Assembly: GCA_026770585.1 (NCBI GenBank)
Contig: MU646348.1
Coordinates: 136,327-151,221, forward strand
DNA: 14,895 nt
Origin: Baffinella frigidus
Taxonomy: Eukaryota > Cryptophyceae > Cryptomonadales > Baffinellaceae
Direction of reading: 5' to 3'
Shown here: piece after piece, positions 1 through 6,795 of the stretch
Layout of the letters: every line of letters starts with the position of its first letter
Numbering within the stretch: position 1 is the stretch's first letter
The notes under the pieces: model-generated
The model's input: the letters and a program-made list of their open reading frames with translations, nothing else
Database searches by the model: none
Told to the model about the DNA's origin: nothing
Translations under genes and position numbers: made by a program

Positions 1-40
1 CCCAAACCCCAAACCCTAAACCCAACCCCCAAACCCCCGC
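1..40. repeat. Degenerate telomeric repeat at left edge
   Basis: C-rich variants of CCCTAAA (CCCAAAC, CCCTAAA, CCCAACC) run directly into the coding remnant at 41-124. The C-rich strand is on top, as expected for the left end of a chromosome. The array is short and impure, so it may be subtelomeric rather than the true end. Confidence 0.7.
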
Positions 41-124
41 CAGATCAAGATGATGCTCCTCAACGAGAAGTCCAAGATCGAGGACAAGATCGCGGGAGTT
101 ACCGACCAGATCGCCAACAAGTGA
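41..124 (+). pseudogene. 3' tail of an unidentified coding sequence
   Basis: An open frame of 27 codons ends at TGA 122-124. It has GC-rich third positions (CTC, AAC, GAG, AAG, ATC, GAC, GCC) that differ sharply from the flanking repeat. The peptide is charged and probably helical, ending KIEDKIAGVTDQIANK. A possible splice acceptor (CCGCCAG) ends at 43, so this could be a last exon. The upstream sequence is telomere-like, so the rest of the gene is absent or lies off the window. An ATG at 50 would give only 24 residues. Pieces of this tail (from AAGATCGCGGG to CAACAAGTGA) recur in the repeats to 570. I do not recognise the family. It could equally be a chance frame in a repeat founder unit. 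Confidence 0.4.
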
Positions 125-581
125 AAGTGGCCGTAACACGTGAAAGTGGCCGCAACAAGTGAAAGTGGCCGCAACACGTGAAAGTGGTCCACTTGAGATC
201 GCGGGGGTTACCGACCAGATCGCCAATCGCCAACAAGTGAAAGGTATCCACTTAAGATCGCGGGGGTCCACTCATTGTGGACCACTTGTCGCCATAAGTG
301 GCCAGGGCATTGTCTAAGATCGCAGGGGTTACTGATCGCCAACAATTAAACAAGTGAAAGTGGCCGCAACACGTGAAAGTGGTTGCAAAACGTGAAAGGG
401 GTCGCAACACGTGAAAGTGGTCGCAACACGTGAAAGTGGTCCACTTAAGATCGCGGGTGTCAACGACTAGCTCGCCAACAAGTGAAAGTGGTCCACTTAG
501 TCCGGTCCACTTGTCGCCATAAGTGGCCAGGGCATTATCTAAGATCGCGGGGGTTAACGACCAGCTCGCCAACAAGTGAAG
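121..581. repeat. 19-bp minisatellite within a ~256-bp higher-order repeat
   Basis: Units of 19 bp (GTGAAAGTGGCCGCAACAC and variants) occur in two runs, from about 121 and from about 353. Each run ends in GTGAAAGTGGTCCACTT followed by AGATCGCGGG, at 178 and 434. This gives a larger period of about 256 bp. A block containing CCATAAGTGGCCAGGGCATT recurs at about 291, 512 and, diverged, 780. Segments of the coding tail at 77-124 are embedded repeatedly. Small reading frames here are repeat by-products. Confidence 0.8.
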
Positions 582-740
582 ATACCTTCATTATCAGTCA
601 ACCACCGAGGCTCGTCACCTGTCCGACCGAGGCTCACATCCTTCAGGTCCTTGAGGTTCTTCGAGCTCCCAACATAGGTGGACACCGGAACTTGTTCTGT
701 AGAAAGGCCATGCTTCCTTTCAGATCACATCCAGCCCCCC
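582..740 (+). repeat. Dispersed repeat E, copy 1
   Basis: This segment contains CAACCACCGAGGCTCGTCAC, two CCGACCGAGGCTC motifs and CCATGCTTCCTTTC. It recurs at 8701-8840 on the same strand and partly, inverted, at 9432-9510. It contains no coding signal. It is followed by another minisatellite fragment (741-800) that the palindromic element at 802 interrupts. Confidence 0.65.
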
Positions 741-801
741 AACAAGTGAAAGTGGTCTACTTAGTGCGGTCCACGTGTCGCCATTAGTGGCCAGGGCATT
801 A

Positions 802-917
802 CAGGGGTACCTCGCTCATAAGCAACGCCCACCCCCTAAGACCACCACAGGGCCCTAGGCATGGTCCTACTGTACGGTCCTATGGGGTGGCTGTTTCTTA
901 TGCGCGAGATACCCCTG
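802..917 (+). mobile_element. Palindromic TA-flanked element, family A (copy 1)
   Basis: Termini are CAGGGGTACCTCGCTCATAA and the near-complement ATACCCCTG, with TA at 800-801 and 918-919. It sits in the subtelomeric block GGGCATTA, whose uninterrupted form is at about 525-535. The arms are somewhat diverged (GCAACG against TGTTTC). It codes for nothing and is MITE/foldback-like. Confidence 0.8.
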
Positions 918-994
918 TATCGATGGTCTGAGGAGAGGGCATCTGCTCAAGTCTGTGAGGACCGGGTCCAGGACGATCCCGCTGCGGGCCATGA

Positions 995-1230
995 CAGGGG
1001 TACCTCGCCCATACAGGGGTACCTCGATTACAAGAAAACGTCACCCCCCTAGGACGACCATAAGGCCCTAGGCATAGGCCTACTGTAGGGTCCTAGGGGG
1101 AGGCGTTTTCTTGTAATCGAGGTACCCCTGTAAGAAAGCGCCTCCCCATAGGACCCTACAGTGGGCCTATGCCTAGGGCCCTACGGTGGTCCTAACCCCC
1201 GGGCGTTTTCTTATGAGCGAGGTACCCCTG
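995..1230 (-). mobile_element. Family A element (copy 2), split by a nested copy
   Basis: The left arm is 995-1011 and the rest is 1133-1230. Removing 1014-1130 plus one TA restores CTCGCCCATAAGAAAGCG, close to the consensus arm, and leaves 117 bp. The right end CCCCTG is followed by TA at 1231. The left flank is GA, probably a decayed TA. Confidence 0.85.
1014..1130 (+). mobile_element. Nested family A element (copy 3)
   Basis: A 117-bp element inserted in copy 2 with a perfect TA duplication (1012-1013 and 1131-1132). Both arms carry the same private variant: CTCGATTACAAG on the left and CTTGTAATCGAG on the right, where other copies have CTCGCTCATAAG. This is the best evidence in the window that the element moves and duplicates TA. 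Confidence 0.9.
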
Positions 1231-1232
1231 TA

Positions 1233-1349
1233 TCCGGGGTGGGCCTTGTTAGTATTGTAACCTCGCTCGAGTGAAGGAACCAAGACAGCAAGGATGTCCG
1301 TTCACACAGACCGATAGGCCTCACCCCTACCACCCTCATACGCATCACT
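1233..1349. other. Short spacer, no feature recognised
   Basis: Between family A copy 2 and family B copy 1 there is no convincing coding signal or repeat match. Confidence 0.5.
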
Positions 1350-1351
1350 TA

Positions 1352-1463
1352 TCCCTTAAGTGCCCAGTAGGCTCATACGCCCTACCGTACGGCCCTAGGA
1401 CCTGCCTAGGACCTCTTGGGCGTCAATTTGGGCCACTTAAGGGAAACTTGGGCCACTTAAGGG
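1352..1463 (+). mobile_element. Palindromic element, family B (copy 1)
   Basis: It starts TCCCTTAAGTG after TA (1350-1351). The core CCTACCGTACGGCCCTAGG is followed by CCTAGG repeats. The right end GGCCACTTAAGGG occurs twice in tandem (1431-1443 and 1451-1463), so the terminus itself was duplicated. It is non-coding. Confidence 0.75.
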
Positions 1464-1511
1464 TTACGTTGCGCCACGTCCGCTGCGGGAGTGTGGATCG
1501 CCCACGGACTA

Positions 1512-1537
1512 CAGGGGTACCTCTCTCATAACCCCTG
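1512..1537. mobile_element. Internally deleted family A remnant, 26 bp
   Basis: It begins CAGGGGTACCTCTCTCATAA and runs straight into CCCCTG, flanked by TA on both sides (1510-1511 and 1538-1539). Only the outer parts of the arms remain. This is either an internal deletion or a minimal mobile form. Confidence 0.75.
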
Positions 1538-1595
1538 TACGCACGCTCCTCTCAGCTCGCCCTGTGTTGGTACATGTGCAGGGAGTTTGAAGTTA
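1538..1595. repeat. 58-bp spacer duplicated between family A copies
   Basis: This is identical over 58 bp to 3736-3793, offset exactly 2198. At both loci it lies between the right end of one A element and the left end of another. Confidence 0.9.
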
Positions 1596-1696
1596 CATGG
1601 GTACCCCGCTCATAAGAAACGCCCCCCCCCTAGGATCACCATAAGGCCCTACTGTAGGGTCCTAGGGGGGTGGGCGTTTCTTATGAGCCACCCCTG
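1596..1696 (+). mobile_element. Family A element (copy 5)
   Basis: It begins CATGGGTACC, a variant shared only with the copy at 3794. It ends CCACCCCTG and is flanked by TA (1594-1595 and 1697-1698). The arms match, with AAGAAACGCCC and GGGCGTTTCTT. At 101 bp it lacks part of the central block. Confidence 0.85.
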
Positions 1697-1699
1697 TAG

Positions 1700-2876
1700 C
1701 CTGGCCACAGAAGCATTGTTTGCTTTCGGATCGCATTTACTCGACAGGGTCCATTCCGACACAACCAGGATAGTAAGGCCTCCTTCGCATGGTTGATCGC
1801 GGAAAAGCTCCTGAAACGACACCAACCAGCCGGCCCCATCGCGCATGTGTGGCCCCGTTCCAGCGATGCAGGCCCCAACACCCGCCCGACGCAGATCGCG
1901 GCCACTTTGGTACCCAACCCAGACGCCCCTGCGCCGCGGGTTTCCCACCCCATCTTGCCCACAGGGGTGGGCCGATCCCTATCCTGAGCTCAGTGGCAGG
2001 GATGGTCCACAGGACATCCGTCCCTGAGACCTTCCCGCACGCTTCGCTCCTGCCCTCCCCTCTTGGAGCTTATGGAGCTTATGGCAAGGGCGCGTGGGAA
2101 ATGACAAACGAAACCTTGGAGCCGTTTGAAGTTGACTGCGATTTTTCAGTCAACTCGCGAAGTGTCATTTCCTATCGCAAGAGGTCATGCCCGTTTCGCC
2201 TCCCCATGCACCCCTCCCTATGTCTGGCGGCCGCCGCACGGAGCAACCGGTGGTCGTGCCAGCTCGCGATGCTGCCTCGCGTGCTTTTCCCGCTCGCTCG
2301 CCCTTTTGCTCGACCCGCTACCCCGGCTGAGCTTGCTGAGAAGCCAGCGCTCTCTCCTCAGAATGGCTCCACAGTGTCGCCGCGCCTGGGGCCCCTCACC
2401 TGCTGCGTGATGCTGACGCACGCTCCCCCAACAGATACCATGATCACAGGACTCTACGGGGTCAGTCCCCCGCCCGCCCACCCACCCTGGCCCCTTGCAC
2501 CCTTGCACCCCACGGCACCCCTTCCGCAGTGTGGGGTCGCCTTCCGAGGAGCCGATGTGGGAAGTGTCTCGCGCACTCTGGCGTCTCCCTCGAAACCCTT
2601 GAGTGATTTTTGGCCCCGCACCTGTCTGGTGCTCCTTTGGGTCCGGGGGCCCGCCTGGAGAAGCGGAGGGCAGGGTGCATCGCTGTCGTGTCACCTGGAG
2701 CTGCTCGGAGGAAGATGCGTGGGGCGCGCGCGGAGGATGCATCTTGGGGCGGGGGAGGTCTCGGGCGCGATCGCGTGAGAAGAGACTTCAGTGGCAGGCT
2801 CTGATTTTCCTGGGCGCGGAACTCTCGACGCAAGGTTATCCCGGGTGCTCACCGCTAGCGTGTTTCCCTCGAGCAG
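1700..2876. other. GC-rich region without a supported gene
   Basis: A 329-codon plus-strand frame (1789-2778) and a 174-codon minus-strand frame (2218-2742) both stay open, as expected of stop-poor GC-rich DNA. Neither product shows a recognisable domain: both are rich in Pro, Ala, Arg and Ser and look unstructured. The plus-strand frame does not continue into the spliced exon at 2877, which is in another frame with TAG at 2856-2858. A small hairpin (GTTGACTG/CAGTCAAC) lies at 2131-2154. Upstream exons or the promoter of the gene at 2877 may lie here. A possible donor, CGC then GTGAGA, is at 2775, but I could not choose an exon with confidence. Confidence 0.5.
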
Positions 2877-3257
2877 AAGAAGGCTGCGGCCCTGTACACC
2901 CAGGCTGGTGACTACCAGAAGACCGCTCGCTTCTACTACAAGAAGGCTGAGGACACGTACTACCAGGCCAACAACTGGGCATCGTACGATGACTGGCGCC
3001 GCGCTCGCGACCAGTGGGACTACTTCTACTCCCGTAAGCCCTCGACCCAACCTGAGCACTTTCTGTTGCCTGCTGGACCCGATGCAGAGGCCATACCACA
3101 CCCTTGCTCGTTGCTAGGGTGTTTGCAGCGTTCCTGTGTCTTCGGGGTTCACTGCAACGCTGCTCCCACGCACCGTCGGAAGCGAATCTCAACCCCAACG
3201 GCCACGTCGATGTGTCACCCGCCTAACGCTTTTTCCTCGCTTGCAGGCAACCGGTAA
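2877..3257 (+). CDS. 3' end of a spliced gene of unknown function
   Basis: The penultimate exon is 2877-3033. An acceptor (TTTCCCTCGAGCAG) ends at 2876, and TAG at 2856-2858 in the same frame requires an intron upstream. The donor GTAAG is at 3034, splitting a codon after its first base. The acceptor TTGCAG ends at 3246 after a pyrimidine-rich stretch. The last exon, 3247-3257, completes an Arg codon and adds Asn, Arg and TAA. The 55 residues are rich in Tyr, Ala, Lys and Asp, starting KKAAALYTQAGDYQKT and including a YYKKAEDTYYQANN stretch. They look helical and soluble, with aromatic spacing suggestive of a repeat. Third positions are strongly C/G. I do not recognise the family. Upstream exons are not identified. 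Splice sites, frame and codon bias all agree, so the exon is probably real. Confidence 0.7.
   Translation, partial: KKAAALYTQAGDYQKTARFYYKKAEDTYYQANNWASYDDWRRARDQWDYFYSRKPSTQPEHFLLPAGPDAEAIPHPCSLLGCLQRSCVFGVHCNAAPTHRRKRISTPTATSMCHPPNAFSSLAGNR
3034..3246 (+). other. GT-AG spliceosomal intron, 213 nt
   Basis: It has donor GTAAGC, a pyrimidine-rich end (CTTTTTCCTCGC) and acceptor TTGCAG. Joining its flanks keeps the frame and reaches a stop codon after three residues. Confidence 0.7.
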
Positions 3258-3506
3258 ACAATGCACCGTCGCATCGTCAACCGGTCACACGGAACGTCTC
3301 AAGGCTGGGGGCGTTCCTCTGGGGGCAGTGGCGTCGGCCGCGTGAGCGGCAGGCGCGCTGCAATGTTCGTGCACAGGCGCTGTTGCAAGGAGGGATGGGC
3401 GGTGGCCCACCTGCGTGGGTGCTGCAGGGCTCTGTGTGCGAGAAGTGAGTAAACAGCTCACGAAATCAAGATGTGCACTGGTGATACTCGCACCTGCGCT
3501 CCTCCA
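3258..3506 (+). other. Probable 3' flank of the spliced gene
   Basis: No convincing further exon, poly(A) signal or repeat was seen. Small open frames here have no coding character. A GTGAGT donor-like site at 3447 has no supported exon before it. Confidence 0.4.
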
Positions 3507-3735
3507 CAGTTGTATCTCACTCGCGAAAAAGCGCTTCCTCCTAGCTAGGACCCTACATTACAGGGGTACCTCGCTCATAAGAAAACGCCCCCCCCCTAGG
3601 ACCCTACAGAAGGGCCCTATGGGGGTCCCTAGGGGGGGGCGTTTTCTTATGAGCGAGGTACCCCTGTAGGGCTATGTCTAGGGCCCTAAGGTGGTCCTGG
3701 GGGGGGCGCGCTCTATTGTGAGCGAGGTACCCCTG
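3507..3735 (-). mobile_element. Old family A element (copy 6) split by a nested copy
   Basis: The degenerate left arm (CAGTTGTATCTCACTCGC then AAAAAGCGCTTCC) lies at 3507-3540 and the right part at 3669-3735. Removing 3561-3666 plus one TA joins CCCTACAT, TA and GGGCTATG, matching the core of the copy at 4320, and leaves 121 bp. Its left arm is far more decayed than the nested copy, so it is older. Confidence 0.75.
3561..3666 (-). mobile_element. Nested family A element (copy 7)
   Basis: A 106-bp element with perfect TA flanks (3559-3560 and 3667-3668). Arms match (AAGAAAACGCC and GGCGTTTTCTT). It is inserted in the core of copy 6. Confidence 0.9.
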
Positions 3736-3793
3736 TACGCACGCTCCTCTCAGCTCGCCCTGTGTTGGTACATGTGCAGGGAGTTTGAAGTTA
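3736..3793. repeat. 58-bp spacer, second copy
   Basis: Identical to 1538-1595. It lies between family A copies 6 and 8. Confidence 0.9.
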
Positions 3794-4029
3794 CATGGGT
3801 ACCTCGCTCATCAGAAACGCCCACCCCCCTAGGGCCACCATAGGGCCCTACAGGGGTACCTCGCTCATAAGAAACAGCCCCCCCCCTAGGACCACCATAG
3901 GGCCCTAGGCATAGGCCTACTGTAGGGTCCTAGGGGGGGGCTGTTTCTTATGAGCGAGGTACCCCTGTAGGCATAGGCCTACTGTAGGGTCCCAGGGGGG
4001 GCTGGTTTCTTATGAGCGAGGTACCCCTG
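3794..4029 (+). mobile_element. Family A element (copy 8), split by a nested copy
   Basis: It begins CATGGGTACC like the copy at 1596. The left part is 3794-3848 and the right part 3970-4029. Removing 3851-3967 plus one TA rejoins GGGCCCTAGGCATAGGCC, the consensus centre, and leaves 117 bp. TA flanks are at 3792-3793 and 4030-4031. Confidence 0.9.
3851..3967 (+). mobile_element. Nested family A element (copy 9)
   Basis: A 117-bp element with perfect TA flanks (3849-3850 and 3968-3969), inserted at the central TA of copy 8. It has the private arm variant AAGAAACAGCC, matched by GGCTGTTTCTT. Confidence 0.92.
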
Positions 4030-4097
4030 TACACGCGCCTTGAGTACCTGCTGGGGTTTCATGCGAAAAAAAATCCACACGCCCCAGGTGTGATCTA

Positions 4098-4198
4098 TCC
4101 CTTAAGTGCCCATGCCGCCAAATTTGACGGCCAAGAGGTCCTAGGCAGGTCCTAGGACCCTACCGTAGGGCGTATGAGCCTACTGGTCACTTAAGGGA
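4098..4198 (-). mobile_element. Family B element (copy 2)
   Basis: Ends are TCCCTTAAGTG and CACTTAAGGGA, with TA at 4096-4097 and TC on the right. The core CCTACCGTAGGG and the CCTAGG repeats are in inverse orientation to copy 1. A subterminal hairpin lies at 4114-4131 (GCCG/CGGC around CAAATTTG). Confidence 0.85.
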
Positions 4199-4319
4199 TC
4201 GTAAGGAGAGGCCACCCTCTGTGAGGTGAGAGAGCACCTTTTCAAGAAACCCCTGCAGAAGAACCCTTCTACGCAGTGCCACTAGTTTTTGAGAAGTGAA
4301 CTCGGTTCTTGAAAGTCTA

Positions 4320-4440
4320 CAGGGGTACCTCACTCATAAGAAAACGCCTTCCCCTAGGACCCTATAGTAGGGCTATGCCTAGGGCCCTACGGTGGTCCTA
4401 GCTAGGGGGGGGCGGTTTCTTATGAGCGAAGTAGCCCTTC
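4320..4440 (-). mobile_element. Family A element (copy 10)
   Basis: The left end CAGGGGTACCTCACTCATAA follows TA (4318-4319). The core is CCTAGGACCCTATAGTAGGG. The right terminus has decayed to GAAGTAGCCCTTCC, so its exact end is uncertain. Confidence 0.8.
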
Positions 4441-4603
4441 CACTCGAGAATACTAGAGGGGCCTATTTACATGTAGGGTTGTAAAATCAATAACAGCGAA
4501 ACCTCTTTAATAAATTCAGTAATCAGTAATCAGTAAACCTTGCACCAGGATCAGGTGTTTCTTAACGCTACAGGTCTAGTTTTCTAGGTCGGGGCGCGGG
4601 GTA
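4441..4603. other. AT-richer spacer with a short tandem repeat
   Basis: AGTAATC is repeated near 4516-4540. Nothing else is recognised. Confidence 0.45.
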
Positions 4604-4721
4604 CAAGGGTACCTCGCTCATAAGAAAGCGCCCCCCCCCCTAGGACCACCATTGGGCCCTAGGCATAGTCCTACTGGAGGGTCCTAAGGGGAGGCGCTTT
4701 CTTATGAGCGAGGTACCCCTA
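4604..4721 (+). mobile_element. Family A element (copy 11)
   Basis: It begins CAAGGGTACCTCGCTCATAA and ends GGTACCCCTA, with TA at 4602-4603 and 4722-4723. Arms match as AAGAAAGCGCC and GGCGCTTTCTT. Confidence 0.87.
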
Positions 4722-4788
4722 TAGGTGGGTGGACGCGACAACAGGCCGTGTCGGTAGTAAAGTAATATCAGCAATATCTCTGACCCCT

Positions 4789-4826
4789 CAACCCTAAACC
4801 CTACATGTAAACCCAACCCCTAAATC
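4789..4826. repeat. Short interstitial telomeric repeat
   Basis: CCCTAAACCCTA followed by CCCAACCCCTAAA-type degenerate units, C-rich strand on top. Confidence 0.7.
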
Positions 4827-4829
4827 TTC

Positions 4830-5025
4830 TTGTAGAATTCGAGTTTGCTTGGATTTTTTCAGGGCCGGGTCGGGCGGAAATCTGACGAAAATGCGCCGTT
4901 TTGTGTCATCTTATGGGTGGGGGATGCTATCTTGTCATCAACCTCATGCATAAGATAGCATAAAACTTTTGTTTTCTCGAATTTGCCGACCCGTCCCCGA
5001 ATCCAAGCCAACCCGAATTCTACAA
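4830..5025. repeat. 196-bp inverted-repeat element
   Basis: TTGTAGAATTC (4830-4840) pairs with GAATTCTACAA (5015-5025). The arms continue imperfectly inward, for example GCTTGGAT against ATCCAAGC, and GGGTCGG against CCGACCC. A second small inverted repeat (TGCTATCTT/AAGATAGCA) lies near the centre. It is probably another foldback/MITE-type element. No clear target duplication was found. Confidence 0.65.
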
Positions 5026-5268
5026 TACCACGCCAGAGTGTAGGACAGGGTTGTCCTTTAAAAGGAAATGGTACACAATATCAACGCTCGAGGAAATTCA
5101 AGCTCATTCGATTTCCCCAAATGTCGCTCAGGAGAATGACCCCTCACGATTTTCATTGTTTCCTAGGAGAAATCCTACGAGAAATTACCACGGCATAAGT
5201 AATTTTACCTATGAATCCTGATTAAATCATTCTCGTACCCCCCCCAACAATCCTGGGTGGCCATTCAG
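5026..5268. other. No gene recognised
   Basis: One 71-codon frame (4983-5198) overlaps the inverted repeat and has no coding character. Nothing else is seen apart from a C9 run near 5239. Confidence 0.4.
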
Positions 5269-5435
5269 GTCCTTTAGGTTTTAATTTCGCCCAACATATG
5301 CCAACGACACGCCCTTCCGTCCTTTAGGTCCTTTAGGTTTTAATTTCTCCCAACATGGCCCAACGACACGCCCTTCCGTAGAAAGGATCTGCCGTAGAAA
5401 GGACTGCAGAGAAAGCATTTTTTGTCTTCATTTCT
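5269..5435 (+). repeat. Dispersed repeat D, two tandem partial copies
   Basis: Two copies of CCTTTAGGTTTTAATTTC then CCCAACAT and CAACGACACGCCCTTCCGT, the second continuing into GTAGAAAGGATCTGC. The same block heads the long repeats at 8028 and 9511 and occurs at 8986. The duplicated CCTTTAGG resembles degenerate telomere repeat. Confidence 0.75.
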
Positions 5436-5864
5436 GGACATTTCTGGACATTTCTTGTCGGCTCATATTTTTCAGGGTTTTGCAGGCCCGCCTCGGATCA
5501 GAGTTGACTGCATGTACCCTACACGTGCAGTATCTATTTTGGGATTTGGGGAGCAGTCGCTATCGGGATGAGATTTCTGTTCGATTCGATTATGATCTCG
5601 AATGTTCTAGATTGCCATCTCGAATGTTCTAGATTGTTGCCATCAATGACCATTTTCGTGAGTTTAATTTCGGAACAAGACAGAATCAGTCCCGCTATCT
5701 TAGGCTCCCCACGCGCGGAAGGTAAGGGTGTATATGCTATTTTAGGCGTCGAATGATGCTATCTTACGCCTTTTTATCAGGTCAGATTCAGGACAGATGT
5801 CCACACTCGTGATTCGGAAAAATTCGGGACACACGGGTGTGTCCCCCAGGCCACACACACGAGG
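5436..5864. other. AT-richer stretch with short repeats, no gene
   Basis: TTTCTGGACA is repeated at about 5440-5462. A 22-bp unit containing TCGAATGTTCTAGATTG is duplicated at about 5595-5636. No supported gene was found: a 62-codon frame at 5568-5756 spans the repeat. Confidence 0.5.
5826..5845. other. Perfect 9-bp hairpin
   Basis: GGGACACAC, a 2-base loop, then GTGTGTCCC. No flanking T tract or other context shows a role. Confidence 0.5.
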
Positions 5865-5957
5865 GGATTTTCGGCCCATTTTGGGCCGAGTTTCCGTTAC
5901 CTTATCCGTAGGAACCCCCCTATGCCCCTACGGGTTGCCTACCGTAGGGTCGTAGGT
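5865..5957 (+). repeat. Dispersed repeat C, copy 1
   Basis: Shared with 12245-12336: GATTTTCGG, GAGTTTCCGT, then CCTTATCCGTAGGAACCCCC and CTACGGGTTGCCTACCGTAG. Its centre contains the CCTACCGTAGGG block also present in families A and B. Clear terminal repeats were not found. Confidence 0.75.
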
Positions 5958-6057
5958 TTTAAACCCTACCCTCCAAGGTACACTAACCCAACCGCCTTGG
6001 AACCCCAAACCACAAACCCCCACCTAAGCACGTGCGACGCCGCGCGGCTGCTCTCCC

Positions 6058-6143
6058 TTAACCCTAAACCATAAACCATAAACCATAAACCCTAAACCCT
6101 AAAGCCTACACCCTATGCCCTAAACCCTAAACCCTAAACCCTG
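6058..6143. repeat. Interstitial telomeric array 1
   Basis: About 12 units of CCCTAAA and variants (CCATAAA, CCCTACA, CCCTATG), C-rich strand on top. Confidence 0.9.
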
Positions 6144-6183
6144 ACCCGTGTCTGGCTTTGCAGGGGTGCATGCCCGGTGCGCC

Positions 6184-6252
6184 GGGATGGTTCCCCTGTA
6201 GCACGACCGTGGACAGAAAGCTCAGGCGCAGAGCAGGGAGAGGCGTGCGGCA
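6184..6252 (-). repeat. Inverted copy of 7725-7793, including a family A tip
   Basis: GGTTCCCCTGTAGCACGACC continues through CGTGGACAGAAAGCTCAGGC, the reverse complement of the left flank and first bases of the family A copy at 7784. The source piece already contained that junction when it was copied here. Confidence 0.75.
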
Positions 6253-6253
6253 C

Positions 6254-6358
6254 AGCAATATCTCCCCGAGAAGTTCCCCGAGAGTTCCTCGCGAGGAGCG
6301 GATCACGGCCAAGGACTTCGAGGAGTACTGCACGCTGTACCTCGCGTCGCCTATGGTG
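6254..6358 (+). pseudogene. Coding-like exon scrap between telomeric arrays
   Basis: The frame reading EERITAKDFEEYCTLYLASP (6293-6352) has C/G third positions in nearly every codon. That is typical of the real exon at 2877 and unlike the surrounding repeat. The frame stays open upstream to the repeat junction at about 6253. A possible donor (ATG then GTGATG) lies at 6356. No start, partner exon or family could be identified. It is most likely a gene fragment caught between telomeric arrays. Confidence 0.45.
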
Positions 6359-6367
6359 ATGCTTGGT

Positions 6368-6440
6368 TGCGGTTAGGGTTGAGGAGTGTTGAGGGTTTGA
6401 ACTGGTTTGAGGGTTTAGGGGTTTACGGCTTAGGGTTTAT
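6368..6440. repeat. Interstitial telomeric array 2, G-rich strand on top
   Basis: Degenerate GGTTAGGG, GAGGGTTTG, GGGTTTAGGGG and TTAGGGTTTA units, opposite in orientation to the other arrays in the window. Confidence 0.8.
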
Positions 6441-6470
6441 AGCCGCGAGAAGGACGTCGGCAAGGTCTAT
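6441..6470 (+). pseudogene. Ten-codon coding-like scrap
   Basis: Codons for SREKDVGKVY with strong C/G third positions sit exactly between two oppositely oriented telomeric arrays. Too short to assign. It may come from the same gene as 6254-6358. Confidence 0.25.
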
Positions 6471-6555
6471 AAACCCTAAACCATAAACCCTAAACCCTAA
6501 ACCCTAAAACCTAAACCCTAAACCCTAAACCCTAAACCCTAAACCCTACACCCTA
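6465..6555. repeat. Interstitial telomeric array 3
   Basis: About 12 units of CCCTAAA, nearly perfect, C-rich strand on top. It directly follows the inverted array 2. Confidence 0.92.
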
Positions 6556-6795
6556 GACCGTCCCACGTCGATTCGTGCAGCGAAAAATAGGCTGCGGATT
6601 CCTAGCTCTGTCTCAATCTATTTGCGCTCACAGATTTGGTGAGCCCCGGCACTTTTCCGCTCGATTTTTTTACCGCGAACCCAGCATAGCATGTCAACTT
6701 GAGGATAGCCGGTGAGCGCGAGTTAGGCAGAGCTAGGTCAACCGGGCTCTTTACCGCTCCAAAGTTGACGAATTTGTACCGGTTGCAAGTGGTGA
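6556..6795. other. Unique stretch with an imperfect inverted repeat
   Basis: CCTAGCTCTGTCT near 6600 pairs with AGGCAGAGCTAGG near 6724, with further weak pairing inside (TTGCGCTCAC/GTGAGCGCGAG). No coding frame was recognised. It may be another foldback element inserted in telomeric repeat. Confidence 0.45.

Noticed and set aside
121-480. CRISPR-like array in the 19-bp repeats
   Set aside because: Units are contiguous with no unique spacers. It is a minisatellite in eukaryotic subtelomeric sequence.
1789-2778. 329-codon plus-strand frame as a gene
   Set aside because: GC-rich, stop-poor DNA with an equally open minus-strand frame. The product is low in complexity with no recognisable domain, and it is out of frame with the real exon downstream.
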